Source of the DNA: JBOGGX01 sp050744245
GTDB lineage: Bacteria > Actinomycetota > Acidimicrobiia > Acidimicrobiales > JBOGGX01
DNA length: 22,302 nt
Assembly: GCA_050744245.1 (NCBI GenBank)
Contig: JBOGGX010000008.1
Location: 1-22,302, forward strand
Direction: 5' to 3'
Position numbers and translations under genes: made by a program. The notes beneath the pieces were generated by a model. It saw only the letters and a program-made list of their open reading frames with translations, made no database searches and had not been told where the DNA came from. Shown one piece after another: positions 1 to 8,695 of this stretch. Each line of letters begins with the position of its first letter. Position 1 is the first letter of the stretch.

Positions 1-483
1 CCGCTGGTGCGGCCGCCCGGCCGCCGGGGCGGTCGCCGCCACGATGAGCTCGAGGATGGCCGCGGTCCCGCCCGCGGCGGCGCTGGCCGCGTTCGTGTGC
101 CCCGGTCGGGCCGCCAGCATCGCCCCGAGCCCGGCGACGGCCACGGCCACCGCGGCCAGCTCGTGGCGACCCGGCACCCTGACCAGGAGGGCGACGTCGT
201 GGACGACCATGAACGCCAGCGTCCCGGTCAGGGCCACGTCGTGCAGCCACTTGGCGCTGCGGTTGCCCGGCCCGTGGAAGGCGACGCCACCGATGCCGTT
301 GGCCATGAGGAGCCCGGCGAACACCGGACCGATGGGCGACTCCGCCTCCCCGCCGGATCGGGCGGCCCGGACGAAGAGATCGACGCCGAAGGCCAGGTAC
401 GCGAGCGAGGTGACCGCGTTGACCGGCTGGGCGATCGGGCCCGGGCGGAGCGCCTCGCAGTCGCCCCGGCCTGGGTGGGTCAT
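1..483 (-). CDS. CREST/ceramidase-like membrane protein (partial)
   Basis: The frame is open from ATG at 483 to the window edge (161 codons), so the C-terminus is missing. The product looks like a small multi-pass membrane protein. Near the N-terminus it has a Cys-Glu pair (C9, E10), then an Asn-x3-Ser-Leu stretch (N22, S26); next come a Phe-His-Gly block (H70) and Leu-His-Asp (D82). This order of Glu/Asn/Ser, then His, then Asp resembles the CREST hydrolase superfamily (alkaline ceramidase and relatives), which are metal-dependent membrane amidohydrolases. The C-terminal HxxxH of that family would lie beyond the edge, so activity cannot be judged. The ATG overlaps the TGA of the dehydrogenase gene (ATGA, 480-483), which suggests translational coupling. 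Hydrophobic Ala/Val/Leu-rich segments follow. The family assignment rests on remembered motif layout and is moderate only. Confidence 0.6.
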   Translation of the reverse strand, partial: MTHPGRGDCEALRPGPIAQPVNAVTSLAYLAFGVDLFVRAARSGGEAESPIGPVFAGLLMANGIGGVAFHGPGNRSAKWLHDVALTGTLAFMVVHDVALLVRVPGRHELAAVAVAVAGLGAMLAARPGHTNAASAAAGGTAAILELIVAATAPAAGRPHQR

Positions 484-1601
484 CCCCGCCCGAGGGGCAT
501 GGCCGTGGCGGTGGCGGCTGTGGCTGCGGTGGCGGTGGCGGCGGCGATGCGGTCCTCGGCCAGGTGGTCGGCCGCCTCGGCCGTGGTGATCCCCTTGGCC
601 TCGGCCATCTGGAACACCTCGAGCACGGTCTGCTGAATGGTGGTGACCTTGGCCAGCGCCGCCGCCTGGTCATAGGGCAGGCCCTTGGCCTCGTCGTTGA
701 TGTTGATCACGCCGCCGGCGTTGGCCACGTAGTCGGGGACATACAGGATCCCCCGGTCGGCCAGCCCGTCGGCGTCGGCCTCCTCGGCCAGTTGGTTGTT
801 GGCCGCGCCGCAGACGGCGGCGCAGCGCAAGGCGGGGATCGTCGTCGGGTTGAGCACCGCGCCCATGGCGCAGGGGGAGAAGATGTCGCAGTCGATCGTG
901 TGGACCTGGTCGGGATCGTCGACGACCGAGGCGCCATACGTGTCGACCGCGAAGCGCAGCGCCTCGGGCCGGACGTCGGACACCGTGATGCGGGCGCCGT
1001 CGTCGCGCAGGTGGCCGACCAGGCTCATCCCCACCTTGCCGATGCCGCTGATGACCACGTGGCGACCGGCGAGCGACGGGCTGCCCCACAGCCGCTCGGC
1101 CACCGCGTACATGGCGTGCAGGACGCCCCACGCCGTGGCCGGCGACGGGTCGCCCGAGCCGCCCTTGTCCCGGCTGATCCCTGTGGCGTACCGGGTGACG
1201 GTGCGGACCAGATCCATGTCGGCCGTGGTCGTGCCGACATCCTCGGCGGTGATGTAGCGCCCGCGGAGGCGGTCGATGAATCGGCCGTAGGCGAGGAACA
1301 GGTCGTCGCTGCGCTGCGAGCGGGGATCGCCGACGATCACGCCCTTGCCGCCGCCGAGGTCGTTGCCGGCGAGCGCATGCTTGTAGGTCATGCCGTGGGC
1401 GAGGCGGAGGACGTCGAGATAGGCGGCCTCCTCGTCCTCGTATGGGTAGAACCGGGTGCCGCCGAGGGCTGGTCCCAACACCGTCGAGTCGATGGCCACG
1501 ATGGCCCGCAGGCCGGTGGCCGGGTCGGCGGTGAACGACACCTGTTCGGCCCCGGCGGCGCCGGCGAGGTCGAACACGTCGAAGTTCATCGGGCCGGACA
1601 C
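480..1601 (-). CDS. Leu/Val/Phe-type amino acid dehydrogenase
   Basis: Oxidative deamination of a branched-chain or aromatic amino acid to its 2-oxo acid with NAD+, cytoplasmic. The 373-residue length is usual for the leucine/valine/phenylalanine dehydrogenase family. Lys74 (in MTYK) and Lys86 (in the GGGKG loop) have the 12-residue spacing of the substrate-binding and catalytic lysines. The Rossmann fingerprint GIGKVG is at 186-191. Actinobacteria commonly use such an enzyme (Vdh) in valine catabolism, but substrate cannot be read from sequence. GTG at 1601 has GGAG about 10 nt upstream; ATG at 1589, four codons in, is the alternative. The last 20 or so residues are a low-complexity Ala/Thr tail encoded by a GGC/GGT hexamer-like repeat (about 500-550), which the family does not need. 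The downstream membrane gene overlaps by 4 nt. Confidence 0.9.
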   Translation of the reverse strand: MSGPMNFDVFDLAGAAGAEQVSFTADPATGLRAIVAIDSTVLGPALGGTRFYPYEDEEAAYLDVLRLAHGMTYKHALAGNDLGGGKGVIVGDPRSQRSDDLFLAYGRFIDRLRGRYITAEDVGTTTADMDLVRTVTRYATGISRDKGGSGDPSPATAWGVLHAMYAVAERLWGSPSLAGRHVVISGIGKVGMSLVGHLRDDGARITVSDVRPEALRFAVDTYGASVVDDPDQVHTIDCDIFSPCAMGAVLNPTTIPALRCAAVCGAANNQLAEEADADGLADRGILYVPDYVANAGGVININDEAKGLPYDQAAALAKVTTIQQTVLEVFQMAEAKGITTAEAADHLAEDRIAAATATAATAATATAMPLGRG

Positions 1602-1638
1602 TACTCAGCGGCTCCGCGGCCCACCCGCCTGAACCGTG

Positions 1639-1671
1639 GGTGGATCCTCGCGTTCTTCGCGAGGATCCACC
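1639..1671 (-). terminator. Strong hairpin, probable terminator of ABC operon
   Basis: A perfect 14-bp inverted repeat: left arm 1639-1652, loop TTCTT 1653-1657, right arm 1658-1671. It lies 21 nt past the stop of the permease gene and 37 nt before the start of the dehydrogenase gene on the same strand. There is no U-tract, as is common for high-GC actinobacterial terminators. It would separate the ABC operon from the dehydrogenase operon; an operator role for the dehydrogenase gene is possible but less likely. Confidence 0.7.
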
Positions 1672-1691
1672 GCACATTCACTGGTTGGCGG

Positions 1692-4238
1692 CTACTCGGT
1701 CGAGATGGCGTCGAGGACGTCGAGCCGGGCCGCCCGCTGGCTGGGACGCAGGGCGGCGAGGACGCCGACCACGGCCCCGAGGGCCACGACCACGGCCAGC
1801 TGGACCACCGGGGCGGCGAACACGCCGAAGCCCTCCTCGGCCGCGATGGCCTGCAGGAGGGCCCAGCCCAGGAAGGTGCCCAGGGCCAGCCCGCCGATCG
1901 TTCCGAACAGGGCGATGATCACCGACTCCCACCGGACCATCGACCGCACCTGCGCCCGGGTCTGGCCCACCGCTCGGAGCAGCCCGAGCTCACGGGTGCG
2001 CTCGTGGACCGACAACGACAGCGTGTTGGCGATGCCCATCAGGGCGATGAGGATGGCCAGGGCGAGCAGGGCGTAGACGAAGTAAAGGAACACGTCGACG
2101 CCGCCGGCGACGGAGTCGATGTACTCGTCCCTGGTCTGGACGTCGGGTTGCCCGAAGGTCGTGGCCACGTCCTGCACCGCGGCCTGGCCGTCGACGATCG
2201 ACACTCCTTTGGCCAACCGGATGAGCACGGTGGTGTCGGTCGGCTGGGTGGTGTGCGGCACCCAGAGGTCGTCGGGTACGACGAACGAGCCGACGGCCGC
2301 GCCGACGCCGGTGTCGAAGATGGCCTCGACGGTTACCTGCTGCGACTGGCCGTCGCCGAAGGTCACATCGACGGCCGAGCCGATCGTCCAGCCGTTGCTC
2401 TCCGCCTCGTCCTCGGACACGGCGATACCGGACGTGCCCAACTCCGGCATCGAACCGTCGACGATGTCGAGTCCGAGCATGTCGGCCACCGCCGCCGGGT
2501 CGGCCACGGTGAAGGTCGTCTGCTCGCCGTCGATCTCGGCCGCGCCGACGCCGAGGCCGACGGCCCGGTCGACCTGGGGGAGGTCGTCGATGTCGCGGGC
2601 CAGCTGCGGATCGAGCCCGCTGCCGCTGAACCCGCCGGCCGACACGACCAGGTCGCCGCCGAACGACTGGGTCACGCTGTCGTCGATGGTGGCCTTGATC
2701 GACGCGGCCAGCACCGTGATGGCGGAGACGACGGCCACGCCGACCATGAGGGCCGACGCCGTTCCGGCCGTGCGCCTCGGGTTGCGCATGGCGTTCTGCC
2801 GGGCCAGCTTGCCGGTGACGCCGCGGGCGCTCGGCAGCGGCGCCCCGAGCATGGCACTGATCGGCCGGGCGGCGACGGGGCCGAGCGCGACCACCCCGAC
2901 CAGCAGCAGCCCGGCGCCGATCCCGGCCTGGGTGAGCACCCCGCCGCTGCCGAACACCGCACTCAGCACCAGGGCGATGCCGCCGAAGGTGAGCACGGCG
3001 CCGATGACGCCCCGGGCCACCGAGGTGTCCGACCGGTCGATGCTGACGTCGCGCAGGGCGGCCAGGGGCGGCACCCGCGACGCCCGCAGCGCGGGCACCG
3101 TGCTGGCCACGAGCGTGACCCCGACGCCGACCGCGAACGACCAGATGACGGTGGTCAGGTCGAGGACCGGTGCGGTCGTCGGGATGCCGAACCCGAAGGC
3201 GTCGAGGAGGCTCTCGAGGGCGATGGCGAGACCGATGCCAGCGACCAGGCCGATGGCCGAGGCCACCACCCCGATGATGAGGGCCTCGATGATGACCGAG
3301 GCCAGCACCTGCCCGCGCGACGAGCCGATGGCCCGCAGCAGTGCGGACTCCCTCATGCGCTGCGCCACCGTGATCGTGAACGTGTTGAAGATGCTGAAGC
3401 TGGCGACGAGCAGGGCGATGCCGGCGAACACGATGAGGAACGTCTCGAAGAAGCCGAGGAAGTCGTCCTCGATGCTCTGGGAGAACTCGGCGGCCAGATC
3501 GGCGCCGCTGATCGCCTCGGTTCCCGCCGGGATGACCGCCTCGATCCGGGTGACCAGCTCGTCCTGGGACACCCCCGGCTCGGCCGCCACCAGGACACTG
3601 GTGAGCTTGTCCTGGCCGCCGACGATGTAGTGCCTGGCGTCCTCGAAGCGGAAGGACGTGTAGGTCACGCCGCCGGTGGAGGCGCCGCCGACGAGCTCGG
3701 ACAGGCCGACGATGGTGACCTCGATCGGGGCCGGCGTGCGCACGATCGTCGTGTCGCCGATCGCGAGATCGCCGGCCTCGGCCGTGGTGGTGTCGATGAC
3801 CACCTCGTCGCGCGCCGAGGGCGTGTCGCCCTCGACCAGCTCCAGCGACGAGAGGTCGGGGTTGTCGATCCAGTTGCCGGCCAGGGTGGGCGGCCCGTTG
3901 CCGCCGATCGGGTCGCCGTCCGCGCCGACGACCTGGCCGAGGCCGATGATCTCGGCTTCGGCGTCGGCGACGCCGTCAACGGCCCGCACCTCGTCGAGCA
4001 CGGAGGCGTCGATCAACGTCTGCACGCTCAACTGGTCCGACTCGATGTCGGAGCTGCCCCTGACGACCGCGTCGGTGCCCGCGGTGGCGTCGGCGAACAG
4101 CTGGTCGAACCCGGCCCGCATGGTGTCGCCGAGCACGAGCGTGCCGGCGAGGAAGGCGACGCCGAGGACCACGGCCGAGACCGTGCCGATGAGCCGGCGC
4201 TTGTGGGCCCAGGTGCCTTTCAATGCGACCTTCAACAT
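1692..4238 (-). CDS. ABC transporter permease, FtsX/MacB-type, duplicated
   Basis: An 848-residue integral membrane protein of the type VII (MacB/LolCDE/FtsX-like) ABC exporter class. The N-terminal transmembrane helix (about 15-37) is followed by an extracytoplasmic MacB core domain, an FtsX core of three helices (about 265-390, with the conserved RMRESALLRAIGSSRGQV coupling region), two further helices, a second extracytoplasmic domain, and a second FtsX core (about 715-830, with the matching RTRELGLLRAVGQTRAQV segment). This two-unit layout is usual for single-subunit actinobacterial permeases of about 850 residues. It starts 10 nt after the ATPase stop, with an AGG-type RBS, so the two are an operon. 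Known relatives export peptides, lipids or lipoproteins or act as mechanotransducers; the substrate here cannot be told. Confidence 0.93.
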   Translation of the reverse strand: MLKVALKGTWAHKRRLIGTVSAVVLGVAFLAGTLVLGDTMRAGFDQLFADATAGTDAVVRGSSDIESDQLSVQTLIDASVLDEVRAVDGVADAEAEIIGLGQVVGADGDPIGGNGPPTLAGNWIDNPDLSSLELVEGDTPSARDEVVIDTTTAEAGDLAIGDTTIVRTPAPIEVTIVGLSELVGGASTGGVTYTSFRFEDARHYIVGGQDKLTSVLVAAEPGVSQDELVTRIEAVIPAGTEAISGADLAAEFSQSIEDDFLGFFETFLIVFAGIALLVASFSIFNTFTITVAQRMRESALLRAIGSSRGQVLASVIIEALIIGVVASAIGLVAGIGLAIALESLLDAFGFGIPTTAPVLDLTTVIWSFAVGVGVTLVASTVPALRASRVPPLAALRDVSIDRSDTSVARGVIGAVLTFGGIALVLSAVFGSGGVLTQAGIGAGLLLVGVVALGPVAARPISAMLGAPLPSARGVTGKLARQNAMRNPRRTAGTASALMVGVAVVSAITVLAASIKATIDDSVTQSFGGDLVVSAGGFSGSGLDPQLARDIDDLPQVDRAVGLGVGAAEIDGEQTTFTVADPAAVADMLGLDIVDGSMPELGTSGIAVSEDEAESNGWTIGSAVDVTFGDGQSQQVTVEAIFDTGVGAAVGSFVVPDDLWVPHTTQPTDTTVLIRLAKGVSIVDGQAAVQDVATTFGQPDVQTRDEYIDSVAGGVDVFLYFVYALLALAILIALMGIANTLSLSVHERTRELGLLRAVGQTRAQVRSMVRWESVIIALFGTIGGLALGTFLGWALLQAIAAEEGFGVFAAPVVQLAVVVALGAVVGVLAALRPSQRAARLDVLDAISTE

Positions 4239-4248
4239 GGCAGTCGAC

Positions 4249-5031
4249 CTAGCCCTCGTCCCCGAACGCCTTCATCCGGTCGAGCACCCGCTGGGCGGTC
4301 GGGTCGATCATGCGGTCGACGATGCGGCCGTCGGCCAGGAACAGGACCTCGTCGGCGTGGCCCGCGGCGACCGGGTCGTGGGTGACCACGATGATCGTCT
4401 GACCGAGGTCGTCGACGGCCCTGCGCATGAAACCGAGCAGCTCGCTCCCGGCCCTGGAGTCGAGGTTGCCGGTCGGCTCGTCGGCGAAGATGATCTGCGG
4501 CCGGCTGGCCAGCGCCCGGGCCACGGCCACCCGCTGCTGCTGACCGCCGGACAGCTCCGACGGACGGTGGGTGAGGCGGTCGCGCAGGCCGAGGGTGTCG
4601 ATGACCGTGGCGACCCATTTGGTGTCGATCTTGGTCCCGGCCAGGTCGATCGGCAGGGTGATGTTCTCCTTCGCGCTCAGCATCGGCAGGAGGTTGAAGG
4701 CCTGGAACACGAAGCCGACCCGCTCGCGCCGCAGCAGGGTCAGCTGACGGTCGGACAGCGAGCCCAGCTCGACGTCGCCGATGAACACCCGGCCGGACGT
4801 CAGCCCGTCGAGCCCGGCCAGGCAGTGCATGAGCGTCGACTTGCCCGAGCCGGACGGGCCCATGATTGCGGTGAAGTGACGGGCGGGGAACTCGACCGAA
4901 ATGCCATCGAGGGCCCGGACCGCGGTGTCACCCCTGCCGTAGACCTTGACCGCATCGACCGCGCGGGCGACGGCGACGCCGTACTCGACGGCCCAGGACG
5001 ATGCCGGCTGAGCGGACTGGATGGCGACCAT
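4249..5031 (-). CDS. ABC transporter ATP-binding protein (LolD/MacB type)
   Basis: Cytoplasmic ATPase of the adjacent FtsX-type permease, 260 residues from ATG 5031. Visible motifs in order are Walker A GPSGSGKST, Q-loop VFQAFNL, signature LSGGQQQR, Walker B IIFADEPTGNLD and switch His in VVTHD. All catalytic residues are present. ATG 5031 was chosen because GAGGAG (5042-5047) sits 10 nt upstream and the family begins about 20-30 residues before the first beta strand. The frame stays open upstream to a GTG at 5406, which would add about 125 residues of unrelated sequence; see the separate entry. A short N-terminal extension (about 20 residues) precedes the family start. Operon with the permease 10 nt downstream. 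Confidence 0.93.
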   Translation of the reverse strand: MVAIQSAQPASSWAVEYGVAVARAVDAVKVYGRGDTAVRALDGISVEFPARHFTAIMGPSGSGKSTLMHCLAGLDGLTSGRVFIGDVELGSLSDRQLTLLRRERVGFVFQAFNLLPMLSAKENITLPIDLAGTKIDTKWVATVIDTLGLRDRLTHRPSELSGGQQQRVAVARALASRPQIIFADEPTGNLDSRAGSELLGFMRRAVDDLGQTIIVVTHDPVAAGHADEVLFLADGRIVDRMIDPTAQRVLDRMKAFGDEG

Positions 5032-5041
5032 TGGACGGGAG

Positions 5042-5047
5042 CTCCTC
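5042..5047 (-). promoter_or_regulatory. Ribosome binding site deciding the ATPase start
   Basis: GAGGAG reads on the minus strand 10 nt before ATG 5031. It is the strongest Shine-Dalgarno match in the long open frame and supports starting the ATPase here, not at 5355 or 5406. Confidence 0.6.
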
Positions 5048-5462
5048 ACGAACGACGAAGGGACGGCGTTCACCGTAGGGAGCGACCTCTGGCCCCACAA
5101 TCGGGAATGACCCTGACCAGCGCTCAGGGATCGCCCGGAGCCGGGGCCTGGGCTACCCTCGTCGATGACGGGATCGGCGAGCGGCCGCCAGGTGGCGGAG
5201 AACCCGAGCTGGGCCATGACGTCGAGCCAGTCGATGTAGCGGCTGAACCGCCAGCTCTCGTCGGCGTCGGGGTCGTCACCCACCTCGGCGACCGTGACCC
5301 CACGAACGGTGACCGGCCGGTCGTCGATGAATCGTGACGGCAGCGTCCTCCACACCTCCTTCGTTGTCGGTGGCGTATGACGCACTTGGGTCGTGACCGG
5401 AGGCACGTGGGCGCGTGTCGCGACGCGGCGCGACGCACATCTGGTCTCGTCGCCAACTCATA

Positions 5463-5478
5463 TACCCCCGGGGGGGTA
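5463..5478. promoter_or_regulatory. G/C-tract palindrome, CsoR/RcnR/CstR-like operator candidate
   Basis: TACCCCCGGGGGGGTA, inside an A/T-flanked context (ATATACC...GGTAGA), resembles the G/C-tract operators of the CsoR/RcnR/FrmR repressor family, which respond to copper, nickel, formaldehyde or persulfide. It lies about 100 nt upstream of the coding-like segment on the minus strand and 7 nt downstream of the regulator stop. As an alternative it may be a short terminator stem of the regulator gene. No CsoR-family gene is visible in the window. Confidence 0.35.
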
Positions 5479-5484
5479 GATGAC

Positions 5485-8400
5485 CTACAGAGTCACGGCC
5501 TCCAGCGAGCTTTCGGGTAGGCCGGCCTGCCGGAGGAGGATGGCCGTCTCGGGCTGGGGCGGGAGACCCAGCTCGGCCAGGGCGGCCAGCGTCCGCCGGC
5601 TCGCGGTCCGAGCCCGAAGCCGGTCGCCCCGCTGGACGTGGGCCGCCAGCAGCAGCCGCAGCGCCCGCTCGGCATACGGGTTGGCGGCGAGGACCTTCTC
5701 GGCGCAGGCGATGGTGCCCGTCGTGTCGCCCTCGGCCAAGCGGAGCTCGCCCAACGCCAGCGCGGCATCGGCCAGCCGTACCCGGAGGTGCTCGGCCTCG
5801 GTGGCGATCTCGGCCAGCCGTTCGAAGTCGATCAACGGCATGCCCCGCCAGAGCTCCAGCGCGAGCTCGATGTGACGAGCCTGCTCGGCGACGTCGCCGA
5901 CCCTCCGGGCCGCGCCGGCGGCCTGAAGATGATCGTGGGCCTCCCAGGCGTCGACCGTCAGCCTGTCCGACGAGGCCAGACGGATCTGCTCACCTTCGAC
6001 CCTCACGTGGAACCCGGCTTCGCCGCGGCCCCGCTCGGGTTCGAGCCAGCGCCTGAGGTAGGTGAGGGTGACCCGGAGGTTGCGGGCCGCGTCGGCCGGC
6101 GCCAGCTCGGGCCAGAGCAGGTCCATCGCCCGCTCCCGCCCGATCGAGCCGAACACCACGAGCAGCGCCAGCAGCTCGCGCACCCGGGCCCGGCGGCTCT
6201 CGGGCCGTTCGACCGGCTGGCCGTCGACCAGGAGCCGCAGCGGTCCGAGCACCTCGACGCGAGTGATGAGTCCGGGCGGGAACGGCACAGTCCGCAGCAG
6301 CGATCCCGCACCGCGAGCCAGTTTCGTGTCATCCGCCGACGCCATCACCCGAAGCTCGTCCTGGACGACGGTGCCCAGCCGATCGACGAGCCACTGGGCC
6401 AGGCGAGCGCCGCCCGGGTGGCCGGCGGCGGTGGCCCGGCAGGCGAGCTCCACCGACCAGGGCAGGGGCAGGGCGGTGAAGATCGCCGGGGCGGGAGGGA
6501 GCCCCGCCGATCGCGTCAGCCGTCCCTTCCTGGCCCGCAGCAGCGCGCGGGCGACGTCGCGCTGGAGCCGGTGCGATGGTCCGAGCTCCTCGTCGTCCCA
6601 TCGCTGCCGGGCTTCGGCCGAGCAGAGGTAGGGCACGGCGAGGAACCGGCGCAGGTACACATCGGTCAAGCGGTCCGTCAGCGGATGCGCCGCGGTGAGC
6701 TCGGCGAGGATGGCGACCGCGGCATCCTCGTCGTGGTCGACCACCGCTTCGGTGGCCCGGGCCGCGGCCACCGGTGCGGCGCTGCGCGCCGAGGTCAGGT
6801 CGACGTCGAGCGCGTCCAGGAGGGCCACGGCCCGGGCGACCACCCGCCGGTCACCCGCCGACGCCCACACCGTGGCGGTGAAGATCCCGAGATTGAACCA
6901 GTCGCGGTTGTACGGCAGCGTCGCCCGGGCCGAGCGGGTCTCGTAGTCGGCCAGGCCGAGCGGCTCGACATCGTCGAAGCCGGATGGATCGCCCGCCAGC
7001 CAGTTCGCCACCGAAGCGAACAGCGCGGCGTTGGGCGTCGAGGCTCGCGCCAGATGGTCGGCCCCGAGCCGGGCCGCCTCCTCGCCGCGACCGTCGAAGA
7101 TTAGGCAGTGCCAGCGAAGGCGTCTGATGACCTCGGCGACCGTCGACGGCACGCCGTCGAGCGGGATCCCGCCGAGGATGTCGGCCGCCCGCTCGACGTC
7201 GCCCATCAAGTGGGCCTCCAGACCGGCGGCCGCGGGCGGGAGCGCGGCGAGCACCGGATCGCGGTCGGCGCCTGGGAGGTTCTGGGTCTGGACGACAAGC
7301 TCAGCGAGGGCGGCCAGGTCGCCCCGGGTGTGGGCCAGGGCCAGCCGCAGTCCGAGGACGACATACTCGCCCGGCACCGGCAGACCGTCGGGGGTGCGCC
7401 GCAGCCGGAACCCGTCGAGGGCGAACGCAAGCTGCTCCTCGACGTTCGGATCGGTGTCGCACAACGCGTGGGCCAGGGCCGCACCGAGCAGCACCAGCTC
7501 GGGCCGGGACCGCTCGGCCGGCGGTGCTGCGGCCAGCCACGCCGCGGCCGTGTCGACCGGCAGGGACCCGATCGTGTTGCGGACCAGGATGAGCGCGGCC
7601 GCGCTCAACGCGTCGTGATCTCCGATGCGAGCAGCCAGCGAACCGGCCCGTACGTACGCGCCCGTCGCCAACAGCTGCGCAAGCGCGTCCCGACCCATCG
7701 GGCGCACCTCTTCCGCGGGCAACATGGCGGCGAGGGTCTCGTGCCACAGGTCGTGGGCTCGGACCCGACCGTCGCCCGTGTCGACGACGAGCGGGATGCG
7801 ACTGGTCAGCTGCTCGACGTCGACCCGCTGTCCGCAGAGCTGCGACAACGACGCCGCGTCGGCGGTACCGAGGATCGACAGGGCGAGCAGGGCCCGGCGG
7901 TCCTCATCACTGAGCCGAGCGAGCACCTCCTCCCACACATACCTTCGCCCGGCTCCCGCCGGTGCGGCCAGGGCCAGGCGCACCAGCGCCGGCCAACCGG
8001 CCAGGGTGGCCACCGATCGGTGGTCGTGTCCGGCCTGGAAGGCGAGAACGTCGATCTCGCCCGTGGTGAACGCCAGGTCGTGCTGGGTGATCTCGAGCAC
8101 CCGGTCGGCCGCCCGCAGGCGGGCGAGGGGCAGGCTGATGGGACGCCGCCCGGCGACCACGAGGTGGGCGTGGGCGGGCAGGTGGCGGATGACCTCCGCG
8201 ATCAACGACATGGCCGACGATCCGTCGGGGAGCTCGTGGAGATCGTCGATCACCAGGCAGATGGGGACGGGTGAGCTCTGCCGCAGCCCGCTGGCGATGG
8301 CGACCGCGCCGTCCGGACCGGCGAACGGGGCGTCGATGGCCCGGAGGATGGCGGCCGCGAGGCGGTCGGCGTCCTCGTCGCCCGGTTCGCAGGACACCCA

Positions 8401-8688
8401 GGCGTCGATTCCCTTGGGGTGGGCGTGGTTGGCCCGGATGGCCTGGGCCAGGGTGGTCGACTTCCCGAACCCTGGTCCGGCGACCACCGTCGTGACCACC
8501 GCGTCCCAACGGCCGTCGAGCCGCTCGATCAGCCGGTTGCGGACCAGCTCGTCGGCGATGGCGGGGGGCACGACCTCGCAGCGGCGTTGGGCGTCCGCGG
8601 GTCGGATGGCTTCGGCGGTGTCCGTCTCCAGGTCAACACAGACGTCGTTGAGGACTTGGCTGATACCTGCTGTACGTTGCCCGCGCAC
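5485..8688 (-). CDS. Large ATPase-BTAD transcriptional regulator (MalT/AfsR-like hybrid)
   Basis: About 1067 residues from GTG 8688. The N-terminal half is a STAND-type P-loop ATPase: Walker A GPGFGKST near residue 70 and Walker B LVIDDLHE near 145, followed by helical repeats. At about 808-900 is an OmpR/PhoB-like winged helix (EVLGPLRLLVDGQPV opening, RVTLTYLRRWLEP recognition region), then a bacterial transcriptional activator (BTAD) domain to the C-terminus. The ATPase-first, winged-helix/BTAD-last order is the reverse of AfsR (SARP first) but is shared by other actinobacterial BTAD regulators; MalT-type proteins have the same N-terminal plan with a LuxR helix instead. It likely senses a ligand or partner protein through the repeat region and activates target promoters. 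The start is uncertain: GTG 8688 lies 7 nt after the hsp20 stop without a clear RBS, whereas GTG 8571 begins at the usual family start with GAGG only 3 nt upstream. Confidence 0.88.
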   Translation of the reverse strand: MRGQRTAGISQVLNDVCVDLETDTAEAIRPADAQRRCEVVPPAIADELVRNRLIERLDGRWDAVVTTVVAGPGFGKSTTLAQAIRANHAHPKGIDAWVSCEPGDEDADRLAAAILRAIDAPFAGPDGAVAIASGLRQSSPVPICLVIDDLHELPDGSSAMSLIAEVIRHLPAHAHLVVAGRRPISLPLARLRAADRVLEITQHDLAFTTGEIDVLAFQAGHDHRSVATLAGWPALVRLALAAPAGAGRRYVWEEVLARLSDEDRRALLALSILGTADAASLSQLCGQRVDVEQLTSRIPLVVDTGDGRVRAHDLWHETLAAMLPAEEVRPMGRDALAQLLATGAYVRAGSLAARIGDHDALSAAALILVRNTIGSLPVDTAAAWLAAAPPAERSRPELVLLGAALAHALCDTDPNVEEQLAFALDGFRLRRTPDGLPVPGEYVVLGLRLALAHTRGDLAALAELVVQTQNLPGADRDPVLAALPPAAAGLEAHLMGDVERAADILGGIPLDGVPSTVAEVIRRLRWHCLIFDGRGEEAARLGADHLARASTPNAALFASVANWLAGDPSGFDDVEPLGLADYETRSARATLPYNRDWFNLGIFTATVWASAGDRRVVARAVALLDALDVDLTSARSAAPVAAARATEAVVDHDEDAAVAILAELTAAHPLTDRLTDVYLRRFLAVPYLCSAEARQRWDDEELGPSHRLQRDVARALLRARKGRLTRSAGLPPAPAIFTALPLPWSVELACRATAAGHPGGARLAQWLVDRLGTVVQDELRVMASADDTKLARGAGSLLRTVPFPPGLITRVEVLGPLRLLVDGQPVERPESRRARVRELLALLVVFGSIGRERAMDLLWPELAPADAARNLRVTLTYLRRWLEPERGRGEAGFHVRVEGEQIRLASSDRLTVDAWEAHDHLQAAGAARRVGDVAEQARHIELALELWRGMPLIDFERLAEIATEAEHLRVRLADAALALGELRLAEGDTTGTIACAEKVLAANPYAERALRLLLAAHVQRGDRLRARTASRRTLAALAELGLPPQPETAILLRQAGLPESSLEAVTL

Positions 8689-8695
8689 CGGGGGT

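Larger units (their letters stand above)
5032..5484. other. Intergenic stretch with coding-like segment (about 5158-5355, minus)
   Basis: This 453-nt region lies between the regulator gene and the ATPase gene, both on the minus strand. About 5158-5355 looks coding on the minus strand, in frame with the ATPase: third codon positions are mostly G/C, Trp, Tyr and Phe are well spaced (a WRFSRYIDWLDVM-like run), and AAGGAGG (5355-5361) lies at its upstream end, overlapping an in-frame GTG at 5355. Codon quality then decays (5032-5150) before the ATPase start. It could be a small unrecognised gene that lost its stop through a frameshift, a remnant of one, or a genuine N-terminal extension of the ATPase. 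I do not recognise the segment. A G/C-tract palindrome sits at 5463-5478 (own entry). Confidence 0.4.

Noticed and set aside
564..4385. A very long plus-strand open frame (over 1200 codons) antisense to the dehydrogenase and ABC permease genes
   Set aside because: It is an antisense shadow typical of high-GC DNA: Arg/Gly/His/Asp-rich, no domains, and it covers three well-supported minus-strand genes.
5638..8274. Long plus-strand open frames across the BTAD regulator
   Set aside because: Low-complexity Arg/Gly/Pro translations without motifs, opposite a gene with clear Walker, winged-helix and BTAD motifs.
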